Both the position numbers and the translations under genes were made by a program. A stretch of DNA of 64,000 nucleotides from Bradyrhizobium sp. Gha (GTDB lineage Bacteria > Pseudomonadota > Alphaproteobacteria > Rhizobiales > Xanthobacteraceae). The notes under the pieces were generated by a model. That model searched no databases. It was not told where the DNA came from and worked only from the letters and a program-made list of their open reading frames with translations. The stretch covers positions 1-64,000 of the forward strand of contig NZ_FOQM01000004.1 of the NCBI RefSeq assembly GCF_900113735.1, in the 5' to 3' direction. Below are positions 29,061-38,279 of this stretch, piece after piece (the stretch's first letter is position 1; each line of letters starts with the position of its first letter).

Positions 29061-30491
29061 TCAGTAAGCTTCCTGGAACATTACGGCTGACGCGGTTCGC
29101 ACCATGATCTTCAGGTCGAGCCAGATGCTCCAGTTGCTGACGTACCAAACGTCGTATTCCACGCGTTTTTCCATCAGGTCGATCGTGGGCGTCTCTCCGC
29201 GAAGACCATTCACCTGAGCCCAGCCGGTCAAGCCCGGTTTCATGTGGTGGCGGTAGACATATTTGCTGATGAGCTCATCATAGTAGTTGTCATGCGCCAG
29301 CGCGTGCGGCCGCGGTCCGACCAGGGACATGTCCCCCCGCAACACGTTCCAGAGCTGTGGAAGCTCGTCGATGCTCGTCATGCGAAGGAAGCGTCCGACC
29401 TTGGTCACCCTCGCATCCTTCTTGGTCGCCTGGGCGATGGTCTGACCATTCTCGGAAACTGACATCGTCCGGAACTTCCAGATATCAAACGGCTTTCCGT
29501 TGAATCCGCGGCGCGACTGCCGGAAGATGACGGTTCCCGGCGAGTCCAGCTTGATCAGCATGGCCACCGTCAATAGCAGCGGCATCAGCACGACCAGCGC
29601 AAACATCGCTACGCCGACGTCGAGGCAACGCTTCTGCAAACGCTCGAAGATGCTCAGCGGCGGCCGTTGCATCTCCACGGCCACGGTCCCACTGGCCAGC
29701 AGAAATGGGCGCGAGACGATGTCTGAAATGGAATCGTCCGGCAGGAGGCGCACTGGCTGCGGCACGGCACGCAGACAATGGCCGAGCTTTCGCAGCATCG
29801 GCAGTTCGTTCCAGTCGATCGCAAGCAAATATTCGTCAACATCCGTCAGGCGCGACTGACGGATGACGTCTCGCACCTCTCGCTCCAGATGGCTTCCGTC
29901 GCCACCATCAATTCGCAGCACGAAGTGGCGCACCACGTCGAAGCCGTTTCTGCGCAGATCCTTGAATCGGCCCGAGGTGAAATCGAGCGGCTTGAGACTC
30001 AAAAGCACCACCTTGCGATCGACGAGACGACTTCTCGCGAAATTCGTGCCGAGCACGATCTGCCAGGTGAAGCGGAGGCTGATCAAACCCAGACCGCCTA
30101 TCGCAGCGAACACAATCACGGTGCCACGGGACAGATTGTCCGTTGACTTCAACAGGAACGCTGCGAGGGCGAGCACCGTCAACGCAACAAACCAGATGAA
30201 AGCGGCCTTCCGCAGCTGCCAAACAAGACTCAGCAGGCGGTGCGTGGCGTAGACATCCTGTAGATACGCAAGCGCGATAAACACAAGACCGACGATCAAT
30301 CCAGCACCGACCGACGTGGCATCGGCCGTGGACGTGGTCGCGAAGCCGTAAAGCGCGGAACTGGCGACATAGCTCAACAAGATCGCCAGAAAGTCGGCGC
30401 CAATCACGAAGACCTGAAATGGCCGCTGAAGGGCAGTGCCGCGCGACAACGGCGAGTAAGCCTTCTCAGAACCATACGTTGCAACAGCCAT
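29061..30491 (-). CDS. Undecaprenyl-phosphate sugar phosphotransferase (WcaJ/WbaP/ExoY-type, initiating enzyme)
   Basis: A 476-residue polyprenyl-phosphate hexose-1-phosphate transferase. It transfers a sugar phosphate, usually glucose or galactose, from UDP-sugar to undecaprenyl phosphate, the first step of the repeat unit. Four helices lie in the N-terminal 150 residues, a nucleotide-binding-like middle domain follows, and the catalytic C-terminus has the re-entrant helix, [33 protein letters not shown] and [12 protein letters not shown] longer start at 30587 is possible, but ATG 30491 has AGAGG five bases before it. It is the only initiating enzyme in the window, so both halves of the locus probably depend on it. 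Confidence 0.93.
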   Translation of the reverse strand: MAVATYGSEKAYSPLSRGTALQRPFQVFVIGADFLAILLSYVASSALYGFATTSTADATSVGAGLIVGLVFIALAYLQDVYATHRLLSLVWQLRKAAFIWFVALTVLALAAFLLKSTDNLSRGTVIVFAAIGGLGLISLRFTWQIVLGTNFARSRLVDRKVVLLSLKPLDFTSGRFKDLRRNGFDVVRHFVLRIDGGDGSHLEREVRDVIRQSRLTDVDEYLLAIDWNELPMLRKLGHCLRAVPQPVRLLPDDSISDIVSRPFLLASGTVAVEMQRPPLSIFERLQKRCLDVGVAMFALVVLMPLLLTVAMLIKLDSPGTVIFRQSRRGFNGKPFDIWKFRTMSVSENGQTIAQATKKDARVTKVGRFLRMTSIDELPQLWNVLRGDMSLVGPRPHALAHDNYYDELISKYVYRHHMKPGLTGWAQVNGLRGETPTIDLMEKRVEYDVWYVSNWSIWLDLKIMVRTASAVMFQEAY

Positions 30492-30971
30492 TCGAACCTC
30501 TAGTGTATCGATGATGCCCGACGCTCTTCGTGATGCTGAAAAATCGTCACTTGCTTTATTGAAACTGTAAACTGATCGCAGCGACATTATGGCGCCGCAC
30601 GCAAAACTTTTGCGACGCGAAGAACGTGGAAGATCAGTGAAAAAAATACGACTGCGTCAAGTCGCGTTGGAACGAAAACGTCGTGCGCCGACGCGACGAT
30701 GAATGGCTGACCGACCGCGAAGCAAGTTCCGCAGCGACAGAACTCATGCGAGAGTCATTCAGATATCGCAACCCACGGCAGTCCTAATCGCATCGTGGTT
30801 GAGACTGGCTCCGACGCCTATTCGCTAGGCAGAACGTGGCGCCCTGCTTTCGGCACGATCGCGCCTGAGAAAGAATGACATCTCCAACCAAAACAACCGT
30901 TCTTGCCTCAGATGAGGTTATCCGATGTCTATCGCGTGCAACGTCTTCTCGATCATCAAAGACCCAAGATA
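30492..30971. other. Divergent intergenic region, likely promoters
   Basis: About 480 bases separate the initiating transferase (leftward) from the phosphatase (rightward). An A-run (GTGAAAAAAATACGAC near 30637-30652) and AT-rich patches fit promoter DNA, but no box pair stands out. Frames in it overlap the phosphatase start and show no protein-like sequence. No RNA gene recognised. Confidence 0.4.
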
Positions 30972-31706
30972 ATGTTATCGCGTTCTCGATCACGACCGCA
31001 AATTCCCAAACCGCAGCTTCCGGAAGGCGTTCGCATCTACGCGATCTCGGACATTCACGGCTGCGCGCACCTGCTTAAACCCATGTTACAGGTGATCGAT
31101 GCTGACCTCGCTTGTAGTCGACCGCACTACGCGATTGAGATCTTCATGGGTGATTACATCGATCGTGGCCCCGATACGCGTGCGACCCTTGACATCCTGA
31201 TCGAACGGAGCCGGAGGAGAAACACTGTTTTCCTGAAGGGCAACCATGAGGCATTTCTGGTGAACGTCTTTGAAGACCCTTCGCTGTTTGGGGAATGGCT
31301 CAAGGTCGGCGGCGCCCAGACGTTGACGTCCTATGGGCTTGCGCCCGATCTGAGCAATGTCGACCCGGCAAGCGTCATGCAGGACCTCATTCGCGCGATG
31401 CCACCACAACATCTGGAGTTTCTGGACAATTTGCGATCAAGCTTTACTTGCGGAGATTTCTTCTTCGTACACGCCGGCGTACGCCCTGGCGTTCCGCTGA
31501 ATGATCAAGCCGAACAGGACTTGCTGTGGATTCGCGAGGATTTCCTGCGCAGCAACAAGCCGTTCGGGAAGTATGTCGTCCATGGACACACACCGGTCCG
31601 GCAGCCTGAACTTCTGCCAAATCGCGCCAATATCGACACTGGCGCTTACGCAACCGGCAACCTCACATTGATGAGCATTCAGGGCAGCCGAATGCTCGCA
31701 GTGTAG
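30972..31706 (+). CDS. PPP-family metallophosphatase (copy 1)
   Basis: A 244-residue protein phosphatase of the bacterial PPP family, with all metal motifs: SDIHG (the first residue is Ser where Gly is usual), GDYIDRG, GNHE, FVHAG and HGHTPV. Such enzymes remove phosphate from Ser/Thr and in bacteria sometimes Tyr residues using two metal ions. It is clearly related to the 52246-52962 protein, sharing LPEG before the first motif, CGDFFFVHAG and NIDTGAYATG. A TTG start 69 bases upstream is possible; ATG 30972 matches the paralogue better. It may reverse kinase autophosphorylation in place of Wzb (inference). Confidence 0.88.
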   Translation: MLSRSRSRPQIPKPQLPEGVRIYAISDIHGCAHLLKPMLQVIDADLACSRPHYAIEIFMGDYIDRGPDTRATLDILIERSRRRNTVFLKGNHEAFLVNVFEDPSLFGEWLKVGGAQTLTSYGLAPDLSNVDPASVMQDLIRAMPPQHLEFLDNLRSSFTCGDFFFVHAGVRPGVPLNDQAEQDLLWIREDFLRSNKPFGKYVVHGHTPVRQPELLPNRANIDTGAYATGNLTLMSIQGSRMLAV

Positions 31707-31836
31707 TTGCGCGCAAAGCATTGAGCGGGTGAATCGCGCTGCAATTGCCCCCCATGGAAAACCCATTCAAAGGACTCGATCCGGCAATCGATCACAAACG
31801 TCGACAAATGGCCTGAGTGGGTTAAGTCCTCCTTAG

Positions 31837-32181
31837 GTGACCGCGATTAAGCTCAGGGCTTTGGAATGGAGCAGTCCGGTGACCTTGCTGGCTTTGGGAG
31901 GAATGCTGACCGGGATGGTTCTCGGCATCCGATTCAGGGTTTACATCCTCATACCCTTCCTTTTTGTCGGATCCGTCGTCGGGATAGTGTTGGGGTTGGC
32001 GAGAGCCAACGATCTCATCCAAACCATCCTTTGGATTCTCGCGGGCCTCGTGCCGCTTCAGCTCGGATATCTGTGCTCCTCTCTGGTCGCTTCCAACATC
32101 TCCGATGGTCTCGAAGAGAGGTCGGAGGGCCCAACCCCCGGTTACACCGCGCAGAGGCGGCTTCCAGGTCTCGCGGAGTGA
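31837..32181 (+). CDS. Small membrane protein, unknown
   Basis: A 114-residue protein starting with GTG 31837. Three hydrophobic helices are evident: VTLLALGGMLTGMVLGI, VYILIPFLFVGSVVGIVLGL and LIQTILWILAGLVPLQLGYL. The C-terminal 25 residues are polar. I do not recognise a family with confidence. It lies 130 bases after the phosphatase on the same strand and may share its transcript. The protein-like helix pattern, absent from other frames here, is the main support. Confidence 0.55.
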   Translation: MTAIKLRALEWSSPVTLLALGGMLTGMVLGIRFRVYILIPFLFVGSVVGIVLGLARANDLIQTILWILAGLVPLQLGYLCSSLVASNISDGLEERSEGPTPGYTAQRRLPGLAE

Positions 32182-32236
32182 TGGCCATCGCGGTGCGACG
32201 CCTGCGACGCCCTCAGCGGCTCCGTTCTGGAAACAA

Positions 32237-33400
32237 TCAAGGATTCGGACACTCCGAGTAGAAGATGCCGTTCGCGGCCGAAATACGCTCTAAACATTGC
32301 CTCTTGTCGGTGATTTTCCCCTCTACGGTGAAATCGAAGCCTGATCCGTTCAGCGCCAGCACGTAGCGTCCGGGCGGTAACGAGAGGTCCGGATCACGCG
32401 GCAGGATCTGATACATCCCGGGCTGATCCTTGAACGGAGCGGCTCGATACGGGAGCGATATGTTTCGAATGACCCAGCTGCGCTCGCTCGAAACGACCGG
32501 CTTTCCAGACGCATCGAAGTCCGTTGCCTGCTTGACCTGCGCCACCACGCGCAACTCGATTGGGTCCGAGGCATCGCTCGTCGGCGTCTCCCGACGAAAC
32601 ACAACAAAGCGAATCCTCCCGTCAGGCAGCGCGGTTTCGCTCGATTTTGTGATCGCCGCGGAGATCGCGACGCGCGGATCAGGAACCCTCCCTTGAAGGG
32701 CCTGCAGCTCGTAGAGACGGTTTCCGCTAATGGCATAGACCCCATAGGCCGTGGGCACCAATGGATCGACTTTCGGCTCCGGCGCCTTCGTCGGCACGGC
32801 GGCGGCAGACGTTGGACTCGCCTCGGGTGTAGGCCGTGTCGCCGATGCTTCCGACCGCCAGATTTTCGCGACGAGCCTGTCGGCCGAAGGCGGAGACCAG
32901 CCTCGACGCTGCAGCACGATCAAACCCGCAATGCCGGCGAAAAAGATCAGCATTGCGAGATAACGCAGTGGCACCCCGGACGACCATCGCGAGCGCCGGC
33001 GCTGAGACGCTGACTTCGGATCGTTGCTGTCGTCAGGTCGCACCGGCTCTACCGGGATCGCATCGAGATCGACGGGGCCGAGCAGAGCTTCGTTGCGTAG
33101 CGGTCCGATCGGACGCTCCGGCTGCGGCAACCCGCTCGCTCTCATCGGATTGTTCCTGGTGTGCTCCTCCACCCCCGCAATAGCGACCTCGAGAGCCTGC
33201 ATCAGCCGCTGCTTTTCGGACGGATCGTCGTGCGCGAGCTGCTCGAGCTTATGGCGCGCAAGGTCATAGACTGCGCTTCGGAGTTGTTCCGGATCTGACT
33301 GCAGCGCGTCGATCGTTCGCGCCAACACCAGTGCGAAATCGACTTCCGGATGGGCGGAAGCAACCTCTTTCGCAGATCTCTGAAGTGAACCTGACGTCAT
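32237..33400 (-). CDS. Single-pass membrane protein with periplasmic domain, unknown
   Basis: A 387-residue protein. Residues 15-80 are helical (FALVLARTIDALQSDPEQLR, then a Lys/Glu-rich helix), residues 85-140 are Pro/Arg-rich and disordered-looking, one helix spans about 146-163 after a basic RRRSRW patch, and the rest forms a soluble domain of mixed strands ending in FYSECPNP. The basic patch puts the N-terminus in the cytoplasm. The C-terminal domain holds GVYAISGNRLYEL and LPPGRYVLALNG. I know no function. The frame is open to 33478, but the conserved-looking part starts at ATG 33400. Confidence 0.65.
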   Translation of the reverse strand: MTSGSLQRSAKEVASAHPEVDFALVLARTIDALQSDPEQLRSAVYDLARHKLEQLAHDDPSEKQRLMQALEVAIAGVEEHTRNNPMRASGLPQPERPIGPLRNEALLGPVDLDAIPVEPVRPDDSNDPKSASQRRRSRWSSGVPLRYLAMLIFFAGIAGLIVLQRRGWSPPSADRLVAKIWRSEASATRPTPEASPTSAAAVPTKAPEPKVDPLVPTAYGVYAISGNRLYELQALQGRVPDPRVAISAAITKSSETALPDGRIRFVVFRRETPTSDASDPIELRVVAQVKQATDFDASGKPVVSSERSWVIRNISLPYRAAPFKDQPGMYQILPRDPDLSLPPGRYVLALNGSGFDFTVEGKITDKRQCLERISAANGIFYSECPNP

Positions 33401-33718
33401 CCAGACAGCAACTCTTTCGAACCCTGTTCGCGACCCGCACGACGCACCTCTGAGAGGCACAGGCCAACAAGGCTGCATCCCCGATGCCCCGCATCATAAG
33501 TGATCCGCGAGCAAATCGAAGCAAATTAGTACCCGCAACAACCGGAAAGCCTCTTTGCCGCCTCTCTCGTTGGTCATCCGCCGGCGTACCCGCTGCTATG
33601 AGGCTGGCACGGATCACGACCGCAAGCGTGGGTGCCAGCGATCAGGACAAAGATCAAGGCCGGAGCCGCGTGGAGTATCGCGGGGTGGCTACCTCACCCG
33701 GCCTCGTTCCCTGCTGTG
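33401..33718. other. Intergenic stretch without recognised features
   Basis: About 320 bases between two minus-strand genes. It should hold the promoter of the single-pass membrane protein. The frames crossing it have no protein-like composition. No strong hairpin or repeat was seen. Confidence 0.4.
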
Positions 33719-35248
33719 CTATTTACGGAGGCGGTAGATCACCTCAGGTCCGCTCGAACCAGCCGCCTGCTCGACTTCGCTGACGACCTCCGGGTGCTTT
33801 TCATTCCAGTAGATATGCGTCGCGCCGTGCGCACGAGCGTACTCGAGTTCCGACTTCGCGTCAGGCCCCCGGATCAGAAGCGGCCAGATGTCCGGATTGA
33901 TCAATCCTCCGAGGTCAATAATGTAGCAATGCGTGAAATAGGCGGAGATCCCGAGCGGCTCAGCCGCGAGGCGGCAATTTCCGTTCGTCTGTTCGTCGAG
34001 CGCCCGGAACAGCCCGACGACCCTCTCGTCCCGCGTGGTGGGGACATCAAAATATCTCACTCCGGCGAGGTGCGTCACCACCAATACGAACAGCGACACT
34101 CCCACGCCAAGGATCGGCCAAGCCCGCTCGTTCGAATGGGGCATTCGTTCAGAAAGCACTACGGTCGCGGCCACGATAAACGACGGCAGCGCGACGATCA
34201 GGTAGCGCTGGAAGATAAGCGGCTGAAACAGGACATAGATTGCCAGATTCAATGAACAGAAGGTGACAAGAAACGACACCAGCGACATCGTACTGGCGCT
34301 GATGCGCGACCTCAGAGCCGCGAAATAGACGCCGATTAGAGCAACAAGAGGGAGCAGGCAGGAAGCAAGCACCACGGGGTGCTCAACAAAATTGCCGTAG
34401 ATGATTTTCGGAATATAGCCGAGACGCGCCGGATAAGGCGTGGCAAGATACTCTGCTACGCTGGTGCCGATGACCGTAGGCAGATAAAGATAGAGCCGCC
34501 CCGCACCACTGGTTGGCAATGCTCCTCCGGTCTTCACAAACAGAAACACCTGCCACGGCGCGATGACCACCGCAAAAATAGCGCCGATAACCACAAGTTC
34601 GCCGACCAATTGGCGCAGAGAGATGCGCAACGTCAGGCGAGCCACGCAATAAGCCGGCAACACCAATACGCCTTCGACACGTGTCAGGAAGAGCAACCCG
34701 GCAACGACACCGACCGCAATGAGGCTCACCGAACGCTCGCTGATCACGAGACAGAAGATGATGAACAGCAGCATGAAGAGCGGCGTCTCCATGGCCGAGA
34801 TCGCGTAATAGAATCCGTTGAAGGCAATGCCGGCGAAAATCCCGATCGCGAGCACGCTCCGGCCAGCCGGAACCGCGAAGCGCCGAAATAAACTGTCGAG
34901 CGCCATCATCACGCCGGCAAAGAGGGCCATTCCCAGCCCCTGAACAGCGAGCGGGAGATAGCTTTTCGGTATCAGCGCCGCGCAGATCGCGCACAGCACC
35001 GTCCACAGCGGGCTGGACGTCGCAAACGTGAGCTCTGGCGGATTGATCGCCCACGAAAAATGGTCAGCGATATTGCGTGCATAGGCCAGGAAGATATATC
35101 CATCTGCCAGGAAGAATACGCGAGAGCGCGCGAGATAAAGCGCGCCCAGCACAATGACGATTGCCGCACCGAAGAATCCGGCGCGGCGCCGATCGAATAC
35201 GCCCCCCGCCCCTACCGTGCGGACGGTTGTTGAATGCATGATCGTCAT
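33719..35248 (-). CDS. GT-C fold glycosyltransferase, AftB-like
   Basis: A protein of 509 residues with about ten helices and a C-terminal soluble periplasmic part. The first loop reads LADGYIFLAYARNIADH and is followed by ATSSPLWTVL, matching the layout of the AftB arabinofuranosyltransferase group (typically DD-x-RYARN and TSPLW), though the first Asp of the DD pair is Ala here. GT-C enzymes use polyprenyl-phosphate sugars on the outer face of the inner membrane. It follows the HAD-UbiA gene by 28 bases; in mycobacteria AftB is also next to a UbiA-type phosphoribosyltransferase. ATG 35239 is the alternative start. Confidence 0.72.
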   Translation of the reverse strand: MTIMHSTTVRTVGAGGVFDRRRAGFFGAAIVIVLGALYLARSRVFFLADGYIFLAYARNIADHFSWAINPPELTFATSSPLWTVLCAICAALIPKSYLPLAVQGLGMALFAGVMMALDSLFRRFAVPAGRSVLAIGIFAGIAFNGFYYAISAMETPLFMLLFIIFCLVISERSVSLIAVGVVAGLLFLTRVEGVLVLPAYCVARLTLRISLRQLVGELVVIGAIFAVVIAPWQVFLFVKTGGALPTSGAGRLYLYLPTVIGTSVAEYLATPYPARLGYIPKIIYGNFVEHPVVLASCLLPLVALIGVYFAALRSRISASTMSLVSFLVTFCSLNLAIYVLFQPLIFQRYLIVALPSFIVAATVVLSERMPHSNERAWPILGVGVSLFVLVVTHLAGVRYFDVPTTRDERVVGLFRALDEQTNGNCRLAAEPLGISAYFTHCYIIDLGGLINPDIWPLLIRGPDAKSELEYARAHGATHIYWNEKHPEVVSEVEQAAGSSGPEVIYRLRK

Positions 35249-35276
35249 ACCCTTCCAGATGCTCTGTATTGCATGT

Positions 35277-36725
35277 CTATGCCCCACCCACATGCAGAAC
35301 GGCGATCGCGAATGTAATCGCCATCAATCCGGCAAGCGCCAGGCTTGGCTTGTCCTTCAACGCGAAGGCCACCGGGTCGTCCCGCAGTTGGCCGCGCTGG
35401 CACAAGAGCCAGACGCGGCCAAGAAAGAGAAAGAGAATCGCGGGCACTGCCCATAGCGCGGCCGGATTGCCATAGAACCCGCGAGGAAACGCGTCTTCGA
35501 TGAGATACAGAATCAGAATGAGGACCGCGCCGAGCATGGCCGCAACACCGATCGCGAGCATCAGAGGTGCATCCTGAGCGACATAGCCGCGCCCGTGCAT
35601 GGACGTCAGCCCGTTCGCGCCCATGCGCAGCACCTCGGTATGCCTCTTGGCCATCGACAGCGACATGAACACGAACATCGAGAACACGAGCAACCAAGGG
35701 GAAAGCCTGACCTGGGTCAGCACGATGCCGAAGCCCAGACGGAAGGTGAACAGCGCGGCAAGGACCAGCACGTCGAGCACGGGAATGCGCTTCAGCAGGA
35801 ACGAGTAGGCCGTCGTCATCGCGACATAAAGCCCGAGCAGGGCAAGGACCAGCGTTCCTGCGGAGATCGCGATGGCTGTGGCGGCGACAAGTCCCACGAT
35901 CGCCAACAGCGTACCCTGGGCAATGGAAAGCTCTCCGCTTGCGAGCGGACGCGACTTCTTCGACCAGTGACGCCGATCGCTCGGAAGATCGAGAAGATCG
36001 TTGAGGATATATGTCGCGGATGCCGCCAATCCGAGCGCCAGGAAACCGAGCAGAGCGGCAATCCAGGCATTGATATCGCTCCCCCTGCCGCCCAGCACCA
36101 GAGGAATGAAGATCAACAGATTCTTGGCCCATTGATGAAGCCGCAATGTCCGCCGCACCGTGTCGAGGCCGATCCGTTGCCGCGGAAACTCGGCAAGGGG
36201 GGTACCAAGGCGTCGAACTCGTTGCGCCAGTCCTTCCGGGACGCTCACCAGAATGCTGTGCCTGCTTGTTTCCCAAACCTGATAGTCGGGTTCGGAGTTG
36301 CCGGCATAGATGAAACCTTCCGGAAAGGCCTGGCGCAACCGGTCGGCCTTCGCACGTCCTTTCAGATTGCTGGAGCCATCAGATGCGATCACTTCCGTAA
36401 TAAATGGAAAGCGGCGCGCGATTGCGTCGGCCACAGCGCGATCCGCCGCTGTCGCAAGCACGATCCGGCGTCCGACCGCAGCTTGCTTCTCGAGGTAGGA
36501 TAGGAAGTCCTCATGTACCGGCCACGCGTCCGCATCGATCACCTGTCCGCGGGCAAGGAAGTCCTTGACCGCAGCCCGTCCGATGGCAAGCCTGTAAGGA
36601 AGCTCCCACAGCGCAAGCGGATTCGACCTCAGCAAATCAAGAAGGGTCTCGTGCAGAGAATCCGTCCTAAGAAGCGTCCCGTCGAGGTCGATCACCAGAG
36701 GGAGGTCGCCATGGTCATCTCGCAT
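35277..36725 (-). CDS. HAD hydrolase-UbiA prenyltransferase fusion, predicted decaprenyl-phosphate phosphoribosyltransferase type
   Basis: A 482-residue fusion. Residues 1-180 are a HAD phosphatase: DLDGT with Asp13 and Asp15, then LATAAD and a KGRAKADRLR segment. Residues 200-482 are a UbiA membrane domain with the prenyl-diphosphate motif NDLLDLPSDRRH followed by KKSRPLASG, which resembles decaprenyl-phosphate phosphoribosyltransferases more than quinone enzymes, and a second motif near YSFLLKRIPVLDVL. Likely reaction (family-based): phosphoribosyl transfer to polyprenyl phosphate, with the HAD part removing the 5-phosphate. The product would feed the adjacent GT-C enzyme. Epimerases for arabinose formation (DprE1/E2) are not in the window. 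Confidence 0.8.
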   Translation of the reverse strand: MRDDHGDLPLVIDLDGTLLRTDSLHETLLDLLRSNPLALWELPYRLAIGRAAVKDFLARGQVIDADAWPVHEDFLSYLEKQAAVGRRIVLATAADRAVADAIARRFPFITEVIASDGSSNLKGRAKADRLRQAFPEGFIYAGNSEPDYQVWETSRHSILVSVPEGLAQRVRRLGTPLAEFPRQRIGLDTVRRTLRLHQWAKNLLIFIPLVLGGRGSDINAWIAALLGFLALGLAASATYILNDLLDLPSDRRHWSKKSRPLASGELSIAQGTLLAIVGLVAATAIAISAGTLVLALLGLYVAMTTAYSFLLKRIPVLDVLVLAALFTFRLGFGIVLTQVRLSPWLLVFSMFVFMSLSMAKRHTEVLRMGANGLTSMHGRGYVAQDAPLMLAIGVAAMLGAVLILILYLIEDAFPRGFYGNPAALWAVPAILFLFLGRVWLLCQRGQLRDDPVAFALKDKPSLALAGLMAITFAIAVLHVGGA

Positions 36726-36785
36726 GCATCACCCGAGGCGCGGCGCGACTAGAGAAGTACGCATTGATTTCTGGTTAACCTTCAG

Positions 36786-36869
36786 TTTTGCCCTATCGAG
36801 ACGATCCCAAAATGGGCAAAAGGCGTTGCCCAAGCGGCTAGGTCCGTAGTCTATCAAATCCGGACTTAG
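36786..36869. promoter_or_regulatory. Two inverted repeats in a divergent promoter region
   Basis: TTTTGCCC (36786-36793) pairs with GGGCAAAA (36814-36821). CTAGGTCCG (36838-36846) pairs, with one mismatch, with CGGACTTAG (36861-36869). Both lie in the 200-base gap between the leftward HAD-UbiA gene and the rightward flippase gene, where promoters for both must sit. They are candidate binding sites; no regulator is known. Confidence 0.4.
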
Positions 36870-36925
36870 GATTTCTGAACTTTGGGACGTTAGGATTAAG
36901 TTCGTAGGAACTCTGAGCCCACGCG

Positions 36926-38254
36926 ATGACGACCGCCACTCTCAACTTTCTCGCCGTCAGGCGCCGGATCCGCAGCGCTTTTGCGGCTTTTCTGTTTGCC
37001 CGGGTGGTCAGGGTCGCAGAGCAACTCGTTCTCGTTCCTCTTTTTCTGGCGAGCTGGGGCGCGCGGTCTTACGGCGAATGGCTTGCGCTGGCAGCGTTGG
37101 CCGGCTTTGCAGCCCTTGCCAATCTCGGCGTCGGACAGGCGGCGGCGTCGGAAGCGATCCTGCAGGCGGCCCAAGGGGACTCCGAAAGGGCCTCCCGCAC
37201 CATCGTCACGGCCCTCGTAACCCTCACAGGCAGCGTCATGATCGGCATCGCCGTTCTGGCCCTGGTGCTGATGGTTGTCGATTTGCGGAGCCTCGCCGGT
37301 CTCGCACTGGACGACATGCCCGCCCCGAAATTGCTCGTTCTCATGCTCGGAGGCGCTACGCTCATCACGTTCCTGAGCGAGCCGCTAGCCGGCGCCCTCT
37401 CGGCGGCGCAAGGAGCCGCCCTCCCCAATACCCTGACCGCGCTCTCCAAGACCCTCGAGCTGGTCGGTATCGGTGTCGCTCTCGCGGCCGGCGCAGGCCC
37501 AATGAGCATTGCCGCAATCATCCTTGGCGGAGCCGTGTTGAACATGATTCTATATCTGATCGTCACCGATCAGAATGCGGCCTGGCTAACGCTGTCGCCT
37601 GCAAACTTCGATTTTTTCATTCTCAGGCGGATATGCAGGCCCGCCGCGGGCTTTTTCGTGATCTTCGTCTGCATCAACATCATCGGCGTATACCTGCCGC
37701 GCCTCCTGATCTCCCACAGCCTCGGGCCGATCGCACTCGCGACCTTCGGCGTGCTGGCAACCTATGCGAAGACCGCGCGCAACCTCGCCACCATGACCTC
37801 GCAGGCGACCCAGGTCGAGATCGGGCGCTTGTGGGCAGGCGGCGACGTCGGGAGCGCCCGGCAGCTCATTCACCGGATGCTGCGGAATGCCCTTTTGATC
37901 GCGACGGCCCTCCTGGTGGCGGAGCTGTTGCTTGCACCGATCGTCATTCCGCGCTGGACGAGCGGCCACATTGCGATTGATTGGGAGCTTATGTTCGCGC
38001 TCGCATCCGTGGCTCTGGTCGGATGTTACTTCGACGGGACGCTGCTTGCAGCCAGCGCGCTCAACCGGGTCGAGCTCATCTCGTTTGGTTACGCCACGGG
38101 ATTAGCGCTCGGCATGATCGCCGCAATCCAGCTCCTGCCGCTGACAGGGAGCCTGGTCGTGATCGGGATCTGTCTGCTGCTTCCGGAGATCGGCGGTGCG
38201 ATCGCCGGGCACAGCACATTGGCGAGACTGACCTCTCGGACGACGTCCGGATAA
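36926..38254 (+). CDS. Wzx-like flippase (MOP superfamily), third copy
   Basis: A 442-residue membrane protein with 12 or more helices. The start ATG 36926 gives a basic N-terminus, then FLFARVVRVAEQLVLVPLFL, WGARSYGEWLALAALAGFAA and a conserved-looking YLPRLLISHSLGPIALATFG. The layout is that of polysaccharide flippases. It faces a WcaF-like acetyltransferase gene convergently. Because it lies beside the UbiA and GT-C pair it might carry a separate glycan, but nothing in the sequence proves this. Confidence 0.75.
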   Translation: MTTATLNFLAVRRRIRSAFAAFLFARVVRVAEQLVLVPLFLASWGARSYGEWLALAALAGFAALANLGVGQAAASEAILQAAQGDSERASRTIVTALVTLTGSVMIGIAVLALVLMVVDLRSLAGLALDDMPAPKLLVLMLGGATLITFLSEPLAGALSAAQGAALPNTLTALSKTLELVGIGVALAAGAGPMSIAAIILGGAVLNMILYLIVTDQNAAWLTLSPANFDFFILRRICRPAAGFFVIFVCINIIGVYLPRLLISHSLGPIALATFGVLATYAKTARNLATMTSQATQVEIGRLWAGGDVGSARQLIHRMLRNALLIATALLVAELLLAPIVIPRWTSGHIAIDWELMFALASVALVGCYFDGTLLAASALNRVELISFGYATGLALGMIAAIQLLPLTGSLVVIGICLLLPEIGGAIAGHSTLARLTSRTTSG

Positions 38255-38279
38255 GGCCGCTTCCTGGCAGCGCAGCGCA

